A stretch of 64,000 nt of DNA from Glandiceps talaboti (taxonomy: Eukaryota > Hemichordata > Enteropneusta > Spengelidae), in the NCBI RefSeq assembly GCF_964340395.1, contig NC_135559.1, forward strand, positions 6,360,759-6,424,758, read 5' to 3'. Position 1 is the stretch's first letter. Every line of letters starts with the position of its first letter. The notes beneath the pieces are model-generated. The model saw only the letters and a list, made by a program, of their open reading frames with translations. It did not search any database and was not told the DNA's origin. A program made the position numbers and the translations under genes. Below are positions 26,628 to 37,870 of the stretch, piece by piece.

Positions 26628-29600
26628 TCATGTTGCAGTGTTCACTTTATAGATAACAGACTCAAGTTCTGTTGTCTTGTCATCATAGCTATTGGAGAAA
26701 AACACCATGACTGTTCCATTCATGTTAAACGTATGGCATGCATACGATCCATGTGTGGTGACATCAAATGAATGGCTTATGGATTTACTATCCTCCACAA
26801 AATCCACAGAAGATTCAATGTTGTATGATTTACCATCAAAGTAATTAGACAATGCCAGGTAAAGTTGTTTTTCTACCGAGAACGGACACATCATTGTCGT
26901 CCCTTCTGTTTTAATAGTCGCTGATGTCTTAAATGAGTCCTTGTCCCATATAAACATTGGCGACTTCTGCTGGTACACTTGGTCAATCTCATAGATCACA
27001 TCAAATAAATACAGGGTGTTGTTAAACACCACAGGTACAGCTGCCCAGGAACCATAATCTGTGCCGGGTAGAGTCTGATGCAGAACAAAAGCAGTTTCTT
27101 TTGCATTTAACATGTATACTTCTGATGTACTGACATAGTTAGCAATAGCAAGATATGTGACATTCTTCCACATAAAAGCTGCACAGTGGTGGGCACCCTT
27201 AGTAGTAATGTCTTGAAAGTGAGCAAACTGTTTCTGACTTGGATCCCACACATAGATGGTACTATTCACCGAATATGTAACTCCATCATACGAATTGGCA
27301 AGAACAAGGAAATGTGTATTTTGGTTTTTGGATGACGTGACAGTGAAGTGTTCCCAGTCAAATCCACCCTTTGATGGAAATTTCTGAAAGTTCTCAAACT
27401 GTTGTGTTGCATTGCTCCATTTCAAAACAGGGGACTTTGTCACATACTGTGAGCCTGCATCTGATAGCTTGGCAATGGCGAGAAAATAGTCATCAGCAAT
27501 TTTGAAAAACTTTGCAGCATTGGCATTATTTACTTTAATTTGTTGTGCAATAACAAACTTTGAATCTTTGAATCTGTAGATATCACACTGGGTGTCAAAG
27601 TTGACCACTGCAAGGTAAAGCTGCTCGTTTATCCAAAAACTGTGAGATCTTCTCGCCGATGAAGTCTTGAGACTTTGGAATGGTTCCAGGGTAACTTTAC
27701 CTGTGAAGAAACCACACATCATGGCAAAATTATTACCAACTCAGTTTCACAGTGCCCTTTGATGGTATAATATTGCAATAAAGAGGTGATCTGCATTAAA
27801 GTATTCTAAATCATAGCATATATTTCAAAAATAAAATCACAACATTGGCTGAATTTACTACCATTACCTTTCATGTAATGTAACTACACACAGACATATA
27901 CCATGAAACTGATCTTCATACGCCCTCAACTCCCTGGGGAGCATGAAATGATTTACAGATGCTGTAAGCACACATGATTAAATCTCTAACATTCTACCAG
28001 GTCCTAAATCATGCAGCTGTTGAGTCTAGGTACAATCCTACCTAATTCAAATTTTGCCAAAGAGTTTCAGCCATTCAGAAATAAATTATAGAAGCAAGGA
28101 TTAAAATCACACATTGCCTCCTCTTTAGCACTCCCCCCCCCCCCATCTACCTAAAATGAAGTAGTTAATTTACTTAATAAATTGCACTATTTACCAGAAT
28201 GACTTCACAAATATATTTGTTAGTCCATGACCTGATTATATTGTGGCATGATGTTGTCAAATGGCCACAAAACAATAGCTGAAGGTAATAAATTCAGTAG
28301 ATCACATTTCTAAACCTGACAAACAAGCCACAAAGGTTAATATGTAAATTGTACGAGACAATTGCTCACATAAACTCAATAAGTTCATTTAGGAAAAAAA
28401 ATACCTCCCCTAAATGAATGTTTACAAACGTATGGGATATTTATGTACAATGTGAAAATTGTAGCAGTCATACCCTTACAGTCGATACAATGTATAAACA
28501 TGGTAAAATATATTAAAATACTACCAGAAATCTAGCACTGTATATCACATTAGCAGTAAATTTTAATCAATTTATAAACACCTCAATAAAAAATATAGAA
28601 CACTACATAGCATGTCCTAGTTTCACAAATATTTCTTATGTTGATAACATGACATATTTCTCTAAGTATTCCAAAGTTTGTATGCATATAACCAGTGTTC
28701 ATTCTAGGATGTCACGATTTGGGGACTCTTGGGCCCCTTCCATGAAAAATAAGGGGACATTTCTGTGTATTTGGGGGTGTTATCAAAAACAGTAAATAAA
28801 TAAATAAATAAATAAATAAATAGATATTGTATTATCGTTGTTTAGTCATAGTTTTAAGTAAACATTAGCTTTATGAATATGAAAAGTGTAAGAATAAATT
28901 TCATGCTATCACACTTCATTTTTCATTCAATATTTTTTTAGAACGTTTTTATAACTATTTTAAACAAAAGAAAATATATTTATTTTAAAATCAGCCTGTT
29001 TGCCCATAACAGTTAACCGTAGAAATGACTTGTACATCTCTAATTTTGATAACTTGTGTGTGAGGTGTAGTCAATACATAGACTTTAGCATATATACAAT
29101 CATGTAGTGTGGTTATGCTAAATGAAGAATTAAACCAATCGAAGGTACTCTAAACAAATTAACTACAGCTGAAAGGGGGACACCACCCTCCCAGACCCCT
29201 GCAGACCAATCTGTGGCCAGGCCAACTGCAGCTGGTACGCCCCCCCCTTCTTTGTCTCTCCTTCTACTTCAAAATTCATGGAATTCAATAAATATGGAAT
29301 GAGCCACATACTTGGCATCTTTTTCAAATCTGGAAGGTACTCATACATCCCAACTTGATAGAATTATAAGAAGTTTACCCTTGACCTTCAGTTTGCCCTA
29401 GCTCCGGTAGAGGACTACTATCCCGTACATGTCAAACACTGAGTCAACATTTTGACAACTAAAGGGTATAATAAGGTGATTTATAGGTGTATGTAACACG
29501 GAATAGACGTAGTATATTGTTCTGGTACAGTATGTATATAATTAGTGAACGACGATGCAACATCTCAGTACAATTCACAACCCGGAAGTCAACTTTTGGA

Positions 29601-30007
29601 GAGAAAAAACTGTCTTTCTTGAGCAGTGCATGCGCAGGTCAAAAATTTGACCGGAAATCATTTGACAAGTTGCCTTTGATTTGAAGGTTGGGAGAGAATA
29701 ATAATGATCTAGTGACAACTTTACATATTTTATATGGCGAAAATCAGTGCCGAAATCAAAAGCGTCGGCATCAGTGTTTGATCGCAACCCATGCTCTGAC
29801 TGAGAACCCAATGTGGGTGGACCAACCGTCACCAAAAATATCTAACTCCGTTCTCAAGTCAGAGCCTCCTCAGGTTACAGACGCCCTCGACTGTGTGAGC
29901 CATTACTTACCGTTTGTTATGGTACTCGGCGATTTTGAACTTGCACAGATAACTCCAATGCTGATAACGTTGATAAAAAGTACTATGGCTTTGATAGTTT
30001 CACCCAT
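26628..30007 (-). CDS. Secreted EPTP/EAR-repeat (seven-bladed propeller) protein
   Basis: Complete two-exon gene. Exon 1 (30007 to 29911) starts at an ATG and encodes a signal peptide with a hydrophobic core IVLFINVISIGVICA. It ends in phase 1 at a GTAAGT donor. Exon 2 (27700 to 26628) starts after a TTCTTCACAG acceptor, restores a Gly codon across the junction and ends at TGA 26630-26628, giving about 389 residues. The ATG inside the intron tract at 27722 is not the start. The mature part is seven EPTP/EAR repeats of about 45-50 residues, each beginning with a segment like FxxxQxI and ending in a hydrophobic strand such as IYVW, as in LGI and TSPEAR proteins, where seven repeats form a beta-propeller that binds extracellular partners. 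There are no other domains, so this is a stand-alone secreted propeller. Several N-glycosylation sequons (for example NVT, NGT) are present. Ligand unknown. Confidence 0.88.
27701..29910 (-). other. Intron of the EPTP-repeat gene
   Basis: A 2.2-kb phase 1 intron with donor GTAAGT and acceptor TTCACAG. It contains the dispersed repeat at 27905-28081, a C13 run at 28133-28145, an AATA repeat at 28791-28820 and G/C-rich segments near 29170-29250 that look repeat-derived. Confidence 0.75.
27905..28081 (-). repeat. Dispersed repeat, copy 2 (SINE-like)
   Basis: On the minus strand it reads TTCTGAATGGCTGAAACTC, then GACCTGGTAGAATG, then TCCCCAGGGAGTTGAGG, matching the copy at 24558-24730 block by block. 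Located in the intron of the EPTP-repeat gene. Confidence 0.65.
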
Positions 30008-30887
30008 TTTGTTGGCGTATGTGACAGTCGGGGCGAAAAGACGTAAGCCAGGTTTGAGCTACACGGAAGGAAAGACAGCGCTATAGTGAATCACATGATG
30101 ATGAACATCAGGTGACCAGTTGACCTTAGGTGACCTTAGTTGACCTTAGTTAGCCAATCCCGACAGTGATACGACAAAACGTGCAGTTCTGCTACTGTGC
30201 AAAAAGCCTTGCGGTTATGATGCACAGGTCAGTGTGGTACTATATACTGTAGTGATGTAATGAGTTTACAATTTTCGATGTGCTCTATATTGTTTGCAGT
30301 TCTCAGGCTGCATTCACGCTACAAAAATGGTAAATGCAGACAAGATCTCCGTAAGGGGCGAGATCAATACTTGCCGGTTCAAAAACTAAAAAAATAGTTT
30401 GCCAACAGAAATGAAATGTCTCACATCAAAACATCTGTTTTTAAAGAGTACCTACTTGACGAAATTTAAACAAGTGAATATAAAACACATTCTTTCATTG
30501 TTAGCTCGTTTTGATATTTTCTCCCATTATGATTGTTCTTCTAGTTCTTCGTAGCCCTTATCGCTGTTGATGCATATGAACTCTGAGGTGGAGCCAAACT
30601 TTATGAGCGGAAAGCTATTTTTTTTACTCCAAATTGGCAATTTGTTTATTCATTTTCTGTCATTATGTAACCGTCACTTACTTTAAATTGGCAATAACTG
30701 AATGAATCGGAAATTCTTTTAGTCAGGGGGTTGGTTTTTTTAGCGATGACCCATTTTAGTTCTCATCCGTCAAAATCGTGTCTACGTCTCGCTGTTGAGC
30801 TTCGCTACTGTCGCAGATGTCCCTGGGATGATCATAAGTTATCGATTCGGCTGGTCGCGAGCAAGTCGAGGCATCGCAAACCTTGCA
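30008..30887. promoter_or_regulatory. Divergent promoter interval, EPTP gene and UGT gene
   Basis: This 880-bp interval separates the two head-to-head start codons and must hold at least the proximal promoter of the EPTP gene and probably that of the UGT gene. It contains the half-site cluster at 30113-30146 and a CCAAT box at 30154-30158. No strong TATA box was placed with confidence. Confidence 0.6.
30113..30146 (-). promoter_or_regulatory. Cluster of four nuclear-receptor half-sites (DR2-DR4-DR4)
   Basis: On the plus strand TGACCA (30113), TGACCT (30121), TGACCT (30131) and TGACCT (30141) follow each other; on the minus strand these read as AGGTCA-type half-sites. The last three are spaced by exactly four bases, giving two overlapping DR4 arrangements with a 10-bp period, so all face the same side of the helix. 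A CCAAT box follows at 30154. DR4 sites bind receptor-RXR dimers (TR, LXR, PXR/CAR type in vertebrates). The site lies about 106-139 bp upstream of the EPTP start codon and 740 bp upstream of the UGT start. Confidence 0.6.
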
Positions 30888-33226
30888 ATGGCTGTTCTGT
30901 TACGAGAGGTACTGCTTCTGTTTGTTGTATACTTACAATCAGTGTCATGCAGCAATATTTTGGTCATTCCAAGTGTCAGTTCTGGCAGCCTATTCATGTT
31001 TATGAGAAAAATAGCGAACGACTTAGACGAACGAGGACACAATGTAACTATACTAATATCAAGTAAATATTCTGGTGCTGGTATGTCAACAGAAAGCACT
31101 ACGGTAAATATTGAGAGTTTTCAAAGTTCTGCAGATCTATCCGAGTTACAGCTTTACAAATTAGCTACCACTGGCCAAGTGGGATGGTATCATTTATTTG
31201 ACTACCTTTAAATTTACGAACTTAGTTGGGACTGTGATTCGCTTTTCGCTGATGAACATTTACGACAACGAATAAAGCAGACTGTCTTTGATCTTGTTAT
31301 TGCATGTGAAATTACTCCCTGTGGGGCACTCGTTGCTCATGATCTTGATCTTCCATTCGTCTTGGTGTCTGCAAATCGTACCATTCCAGAGTGGGATGCC
31401 TACCTGTACAACATACCTAACAATCCATCCTATGTACCATGTGTAGGAACCGGGTTTACAGACAAAATGACATTCTCCGAAAGAATGTACAATTCAGCGT
31501 ACTTCATCATGAAATACGTTACCATTAACATACTAATCTCTGTTTATGGTAGTGTACAACAAAAGTACGTAATTAAGCCGCATTTGAGTATTCGTGATGT
31601 GTTCAAGAATGCTGAGCTTTACTTGTACAATGCAGACTTGACCTTGGATTTTTCAAGACCATTTATGTCGAATGCTATATCTTTGGGCGGTGGATATCTT
31701 ACTAAATCTGGTTCATCTCTGGAGAAGGTAGGTGTAAACATCTTAACCTTCGATTTCATGAGCATTTCTCAATGAATACAATGCACGCATCGACCATGAC
31801 AACATCCATAGCAACAGCAAAAATAATTGCCAACCAAAAGACCAATAGGGAAGACTTATACCACAAATTTATTTGCCAAACAAATTGTTCCACATAAAAT
31901 AACTGACACTTTGCAAAAATAGGTTGTTATTATTATATTGAAAACATAATAAAGCCTTTCTTGCCATGATTATTTTTCATCTGTAGATGTCTCTCCATTA
32001 AATAAAATGTTCAATGCTTGCGGGCCATTCTTGTTGTCTCAAATGTCATCTATGTTATAAGAGACGTTTATTATCAATTGTAATTTTAACAATCTCAGGA
32101 ACTTGAAGATTTTGTCCAGTCATCCGGCGAAGAGGGCATAGTCGTATTTTCGTTTGGGTCATACACTGCGATAAACGATGAAGAACAGATCCAGAAAATT
32201 GTGATGGGACTGAATAAACTGCCTCAAAAAGTAGTTGCAAAGTACGATGGTGATGATCCACCCGAATACCTTAACCAAGAGAAGTTTAAGCTCATGAAAT
32301 GGTTGCCACAAAATGATCTACTAGGTAATGTGCGAAAACTAATATAGTTGAGAGAAATGACTTCTTGATAGATTCGGGTTCGTAAATTGGATAATGATTA
32401 ATTTCCAAGGGGTTAATGCAAATTTTGACTGAGATTTGTTAATACATTTGTAAATGTTGAGTTTTAAATGTACTGTTTTTGGATGGAGTACAAACATCCG
32501 TCGGTTTACCAAGTCAGTAGTCAGTTCAATTTTCACTGCATTTCCCCCTGTAGGTCACTCAAAGACCAAAGCTTTTGTATATCATGGGGGAACAAATGGT
32601 GTATACGAAGCCATCTATCACGCAGTACCAATGGTAGGAATACCTTTATACTATGATCAACATGACAACGTGAGAGCGGTAGCTGAGAAAGGAATGGCCA
32701 TTGAACTTGATATTGTAACATTCACACCAGACGACTTGTATGAAGCAGTTATGACAGTAATCATGGAACCCGGGTATGTAACAATTTCGATTTTAAAGAT
32801 AAGAGTCAAATCACAAAAGGAAAGTCTGCTTTATATACCCAGCGTTTTTTATCTAGACACTTATTTTGCAACAGTCAGAATGTTGTCACATGTCGCACTA
32901 TTATTGTCCCAATTGCAACTTATAGTTCGTAAATATCTCTTTGTTCTTGTAGGTACAAACATAATGCTGTTCGTCTATCTAACATTCACAAAGATAAACC
33001 CTTGTCTCCTAAAGACACCATGGTCTACTGGATTGAATTCATTCTCCGACATGGCGGAAAATATATGCAGTCCCATGCAGTCAATCTAAATTTATTTCAG
33101 TATTATTTGATTGATGTATTTTTTGTCGCCATTGTTACAATTGCAGCTGCTATATATTTGACAGCCAAGACGTGTTCGCGTGTCGGCCAAATATTTCAAA
33201 TAATTAGGAAACAAAAAATGAACTGA
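30888..33226 (+). pseudogene. UDP-glycosyltransferase (UGT family), probably inactive copy
   Basis: Four exons: 30888-31727, 32099-32324, 32554-32773 and 32953-33226, all with GT-AG borders and phases 0, 1 and 2 that join correctly, about 520 codons as usual for a UGT. The start was chosen because MAVLLREVLLLFVVYL is a signal peptide. The C-terminal half carries the UGT signature in exon 3 (HGGTNGVYEAIYHAVPM, then DQ), and exon 4 encodes the membrane anchor and a basic tail RKQKMN. UGTs transfer a sugar from UDP-sugar to small lipophilic acceptors in the ER lumen. Two oddities are visible. An in-frame TAA (31209-31211) is followed by about 20 bases where another frame fits the family better, so exon 1 seems to carry a short frame slip. 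The catalytic dyad is also lost: Leu35 replaces the conserved His, and Cys replaces the Asp in FDLVIACE. It may be a pseudogene, or a pseudoenzyme combined with an assembly error. Confidence 0.8.
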
Positions 33227-34455
33227 ATGTGCTGCTGGATGTGTGCATGCCGTGTTTCCGAAAACCCTTCTGTATTCGGTGTAATCACTGGACTCTGTAT
33301 GATTCCAACTAAAACCCGAAGACATTATAGTCTCGTTTACCCGTTGGGACTCTTCTACGAGACGCTTGGGGAGGTCTAGTAGGCAGAGCACCCAACGGCG
33401 AGAGTCGAGTCTAGGTAACCGAGAAGACATGGGGATGTAGTGGAATTGCTACTGGAATGCAGGGTGACGTATGGTGTCATGACAAATACTTGTGACTCGA
33501 CTCAACGATATTTATCTTACTATATTTCCGCAATCTCATTTCCTTTTTCTAAACATATTTACTTTGTCCTTGATCTATGTCACGGGAGAAATTATTGTCC
33601 CTGTGGTTTAAATGTGAATTGATATTGTTTTTGTGATGAAACGAAAATCTGCTTTGTTTTATGTCCACCTTTTAATAGTTGTTTCAAAGTACAGTGTGTG
33701 ATGAAGTTTACATAGTTAAATTTAAAGGGGTTTATTTATTTTCATTGTATGAATGACATGTGTTGTAGGGGAAGACATGTAGTTGTGTATTAAGTATGAC
33801 CGTTTTTGTATGATTGTGATACGATTGAAAAGGGCTTGGTGAATAACTGCCCGCTCAATGGAATGACATTTTTTTGTCATGATAAGACACGCATATTTCC
33901 AAAGTCGATTGACTACTATTGACTAGTACTTGACCACGACTATTGACACATTTTTCTGATATCAGAATGTTGTTCTGAGTGGCCATTTTCTAGGTATTTG
34001 TGTTCATTATCACATTTCTTTTATTTGAGGTGGCCATATCAACTTTCTTGTACTGTTACCGAATGCTGCATGCATAATATAATCCGTGACAAACTATGAC
34101 ACCACTTGTGTTCATTATTTTCATATTCATTCATATTTATTCATATTATTCACTTTCCTCTGTCTATATATGTGATCTATGTGTCTGATGAACTAATAAA
34201 TGCCAATCTAATCATGATGTCATCTATGTCACATAAGTTGAATATACCAATTTAGCATAATATACTAGTTAAATAAATCTACTTTCTAAGTTTTTGAATG
34301 CCGATTTTGTCACTTTCGTGATTTTTTATGACCGTTCAATTACCGGAAGTGCAAATTTAAGAGCATAGATGGAATGGTTCTTTTGTGGGGACAAGGATTT
34401 AAAAATGAATTATGATATTGCGCAGTTTCTATTATGAGACAACACGCTCTGAGTT
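33227..34455. other. 3' flank of the UGT copy
   Basis: AT-rich sequence with no recognised exon. A canonical AATAAA at 34195-34200 could serve the UGT transcript, although it is nearly 1 kb from the stop. Confidence 0.4.
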
Positions 34456-34824
34456 ATGGATGAGTTCAAGGGCGAAAACTTCAAATTTGGTGGTGATTCA
34501 TTTTCGATCCTGAGTTATATTGGTATTGTTCTACCATGTATTAACTGTTTGTTGATATGTTTTATTTTTTATCGACTACGGAAATTTAAACCTGATTGTA
34601 CCAGAGATTTTACTTGCACGACCAACAGTCTCGCAACACATTTCATGGATCCAGACCACCCGTATCCCTCCAACCCCAACGACGACCAACTAAATTCCAG
34701 AGACAATCTTAGGTTACAAGTAAATCCAGCAATACAGATTTTATTTATGGGATTTTTTTGTATGTTTATTTTTGGTTTATTGCCACTCATTGTTTATAAG
34801 TTCTGTTCATTTTGTATGACTTAG
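34456..34824 (+). CDS. Possible small two-helix membrane protein
   Basis: A single open frame of 122 codons. It has two strongly hydrophobic segments, about residues 18-42 (LSYIGIVLPCINCLLICFIF) and 95-118 (ILFMGFFCMFIFGLLPLIV), separated by a polar loop with PDHPYPSNPNDD and charged residues. The composition and the charge placement next to the first helix (RLRKFK) look protein-like rather than random, but I recognise no family. No splice sites or neighbours confirm expression. It could also be a chance open frame. Confidence 0.35.
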   Translation: MDEFKGENFKFGGDSFSILSYIGIVLPCINCLLICFIFYRLRKFKPDCTRDFTCTTNSLATHFMDPDHPYPSNPNDDQLNSRDNLRLQVNPAIQILFMGFFCMFIFGLLPLIVYKFCSFCMT

Positions 34825-34829
34825 ATACC

Positions 34830-35032
34830 TGAAATTTGCATTTTCTATATGACTAAATTGGTTCGGTTTCACCCTAGGTATGAAAAATTGAAGGCAAATG
34901 TGGCGGCATCTGCATTGATCGTTGAGTACTAATGCATGTTTTAGATAAAAAATGGCTGACACTGACTTTGCTGTGCGAAAGGTTGAAATATCTGCATGCG
35001 ACACAATCTAACATCTTCTTCAGAGCGGTATA
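34830..35032. other. No gene recognised
   Basis: Short intergenic stretch between the putative small membrane protein and the start of the segmental duplication. Confidence 0.5.
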
Positions 35033-35706
35033 GTTTCGTATCATGTTGTTTGCTGCAAATATGGACGCTAATCAGTACAAAGTTATATGAACACTAAAAG
35101 TAATGAAGACTATACATATATCTTGTTCTGTAGACATGATTTACAGGAAATTGAGCAAAATTTTACCATAAATGCTATGAAGGTGTCTGCAATACGCAAG
35201 CAATTGTTTAATTTATATAGCCCCAGACTCCGGAGGTCAAAGTCAAAGATAAATATCTTAAAGGAATGCTTGCACATATAAATGTGGAGTAGACACTTGA
35301 ATTGAGTATCTATGTATTATAGTATTCGAGTTAAACAGTAAGTAGTAATTTTTAACCACGCATATGGCTACCAAAAACAACAGGATTAATATCAATTCCC
35401 ATGTGCGAAGAAAACGATCACACCAGAGCAAAAAAAACAACAAAGAATAATAAAACAACAAACGAATAAAATATATGTAAATAAAGAAATAGAACTGTAT
35501 TCACAACTGACATCAGATTTTAATCAGATTGGATTAATATCTAATAGAGAGAACAGCTTGAAGATAATTCTTTCTCTAAATATTCGTTCCACATTTCAAT
35601 ATCTGTGTAATATATGACGGATGTGTAGGTAGAAAATTTTAAGGGGCATTATGTTTATATTGCTGGTGAGGGTCAAATCGGTGTTTTTAAAATCATTGCC
35701 ATTGCT

Positions 35707-35708
<2 letters not shown>

Positions 35709-35793
<85 letters not shown>

Positions 35794-35794
35794 C

Positions 35795-35848
<54 letters not shown>

Positions 35849-35988
35849 AGAGATGGAATATATACACAAGTACACATACGTTTAACGATATATGAGTGCC
35901 ATTGTTCCATATATATATATATATATAAAGAGGGATGGAATATATACATAAGTACACATACGTTTAACGATATATGAGTGCCATTGTT

Positions 35989-36064
<76 letters not shown>
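35709..36064. repeat. (AT)n microsatellites with interspersed duplicated 60-bp segment
   Basis: Three AT runs (35709-35845, 35910-35928, 35990-36064) separate near-identical ~63-bp segments containing GAGATGGAATATATAC and TTTAACGATATATGAGTGCC, so the microsatellite and its flank have been amplified locally. Confidence 0.85.
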
Positions 36065-36068
<4 letters not shown>

Positions 36069-36289
36069 AGAGATGGAATATATACATAAGTACACATACG
36101 TTTAACGAGATATGAGTGCGATGAGTAATTCGATTTTTCAAGAGTAAACACCTCATTACAGAACAACACCCACAACAGCTGAAAATAACACCACCCTAAA
36201 CAATACATTTTTCTCTCAGCAATGTATGATCGCTGTGAAACTCTGGTGAGAAGTGTAATAGTTTTGAATGTAATATCTCTTAAAGGCAC

Positions 36290-36310
36290 ATACTGTTCTC
36301 AGATCAGCTG
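36290..36310 (+). other. Candidate splice acceptor before B4GALNT1-like copy 1
   Basis: The sequence ACTGTTCTCAG|ATCAGCTG precedes the start codon by 14-17 bases and is identical before copy 2 (43169-43182). An upstream non-coding exon is therefore likely. Confidence 0.45.
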
Positions 36311-36316
36311 AACTCC

Positions 36317-37870
36317 ATGATGACATTATTGTCGACTTATAAACCGTGGTGCATTCTACCCATAGCTGTTATAATTGGTGTTGTATTCTTGTATAGACAT
36401 AATGACTGGAAAACTGTAACTTCAACGTATCCTCAACAAGATCAACCTGGCCAACAGCAATACAAGAGCAGAATCCGGTTTACAAACGGTTTTCCAACTG
36501 TTACCAGAGATAACGTGGTTTTAAAAAAAGGGATCCAGAGGCAAGATTTGTCATGCAAATGTGGGAGGAAATCCACGATAGAAAATATGGACAACCGTAC
36601 TAAACAACGCCGAGAACGTGAATTGACCGAGTGGAAGAGGCAGCAATCGAACGACCCGGTGATGATATGTGAAGCCTTTTCACCACTACGATATCCTGCA
36701 GGAGGTGTAACTGTACAACCACTCAAGTCAACACGTCTACACGGTCTAGAATTACACATCGATAGTAAGGATTTTCCACCCGAAGACGAACAGTTTCATA
36801 TTGTGGTAAGATGTAAAAATTCAAAAGGTGTGTTAGTTCTATACAAATATGAGGATAATAGGAGTGTGAGAGTCAGTGGAAATGACTCTCCCAAAGTGAC
36901 TATCATAGCCAACAAGAATGAAATACACGCGATCAATACAGTTTTGGCAAATTTAAACTATAAAAGCACAGTTTATGAAATCAATACAAGAGATGTAATC
37001 TATGTCACATTTTTGAACTTTGAAATCTCTATTCATGTTCACATAAAAAAAACTGAAGTACCAAGGTTATACGATCCAGGTCCGTCTGGTGATATCAACT
37101 CATTGGTAACTATTATCACAAAAACGTTTGAACGGTATGATGCAGTCAAAAAACTCATTTCTAGTGTACACACATTTTATCCAAACATTACCATAGTTGT
37201 CGCTGACGATTCCGAGTTTCCAGAGAAACTCAGCAGTCCTAATGTGAAACATTACATTATGCCTTTTGCGGAAGGTTGGTTCGCTGGCAGAAATTTAGCC
37301 CTTAGTCAGGTAAGAACCAAGTATTTAGTTTGGGTAGATGACGACTTTGTGTTCACTAAAGGAACTCGCCTTGAAAATTTCCTCGAAAAATTTCAGCATC
37401 CAAACTTAACAATCGATGTTGTCGGCGGTACTTTTGGCGACAAGGATGGTAACCCAATGAAAACGACTAATTGCAATGGTTGCCGTACAGTTGAAGTTAC
37501 TAATAACTATGAAAACGACGACGGCAACTGTGTGATTGTTAAGCGTAACAATAAATACCATGCTGTGAAAGAATTCCCAAAATGTTTCTTCGCTGATGGC
37601 ACTACGAATTTCTTCATGGCAAAAACCAGTTCAACCAGGAGCGTTGGTTTTGATCCATTTTACAACAGAATGGGACATGAAGAATTCCATATCGATGGAT
37701 TGGGAAAACTGCGTACGATGGGATGTACAGATGTGAACATTTTACACAGTCGAAACACAAATAAAAAGTACAAAGAATATCGGAATCTTGGTGGGGTATT
37801 TAACCCAGACCGAAGTTCATGCAATCGCCACACTCTATTTAAAAATTATTTGAAATGTTTGAACTTTTGA
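36317..37870 (+). CDS. Beta-1,4-N-acetylgalactosaminyltransferase 1-like (GM2/GD2 synthase family, GT12), copy 1
   Basis: A 517-residue type II membrane protein in one uninterrupted coding exon (human B4GALNT1 has 533 residues). A short cytosolic tail and one membrane helix (about residues 12-26, CILPIAVIIGVVFLY) are followed by a stem. A family-specific region starts at SPLRYPAGGVTVQPL, and the GT-A catalytic domain runs from about residue 260. Diagnostic motifs are VTIITKTFERYD, VVADDS (Asp297-298), MPFAEGWFAGRNLALSQV and the metal-binding WVDDDF (Asp341-343). The C-terminal half keeps the cysteines and the DGLG motif. Family members add GalNAc from UDP-GalNAc to galactose of gangliosides in the Golgi. 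Whether this copy uses a glycolipid or another acceptor cannot be read from sequence. No broken codons. Confidence 0.92.
   Translation: MMTLLSTYKPWCILPIAVIIGVVFLYRHNDWKTVTSTYPQQDQPGQQQYKSRIRFTNGFPTVTRDNVVLKKGIQRQDLSCKCGRKSTIENMDNRTKQRRERELTEWKRQQSNDPVMICEAFSPLRYPAGGVTVQPLKSTRLHGLELHIDSKDFPPEDEQFHIVVRCKNSKGVLVLYKYEDNRSVRVSGNDSPKVTIIANKNEIHAINTVLANLNYKSTVYEINTRDVIYVTFLNFEISIHVHIKKTEVPRLYDPGPSGDINSLVTIITKTFERYDAVKKLISSVHTFYPNITIVVADDSEFPEKLSSPNVKHYIMPFAEGWFAGRNLALSQVRTKYLVWVDDDFVFTKGTRLENFLEKFQHPNLTIDVVGGTFGDKDGNPMKTTNCNGCRTVEVTNNYENDDGNCVIVKRNNKYHAVKEFPKCFFADGTTNFFMAKTSSTRSVGFDPFYNRMGHEEFHIDGLGKLRTMGCTDVNILHSRNTNKKYKEYRNLGGVFNPDRSSCNRHTLFKNYLKCLNF

Noticed and set aside
27701-27722. ATG at 27722 as the start of the EPTP protein
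   Set aside because: It lies in a TTTCTTCACAG acceptor tract. The real start with signal peptide is at 30007.
29688-30086. 132-codon plus-strand frame
   Set aside because: It is antisense to the signal-peptide exon and promoter of the EPTP gene, whose exon joins perfectly to the downstream exon. No domain.
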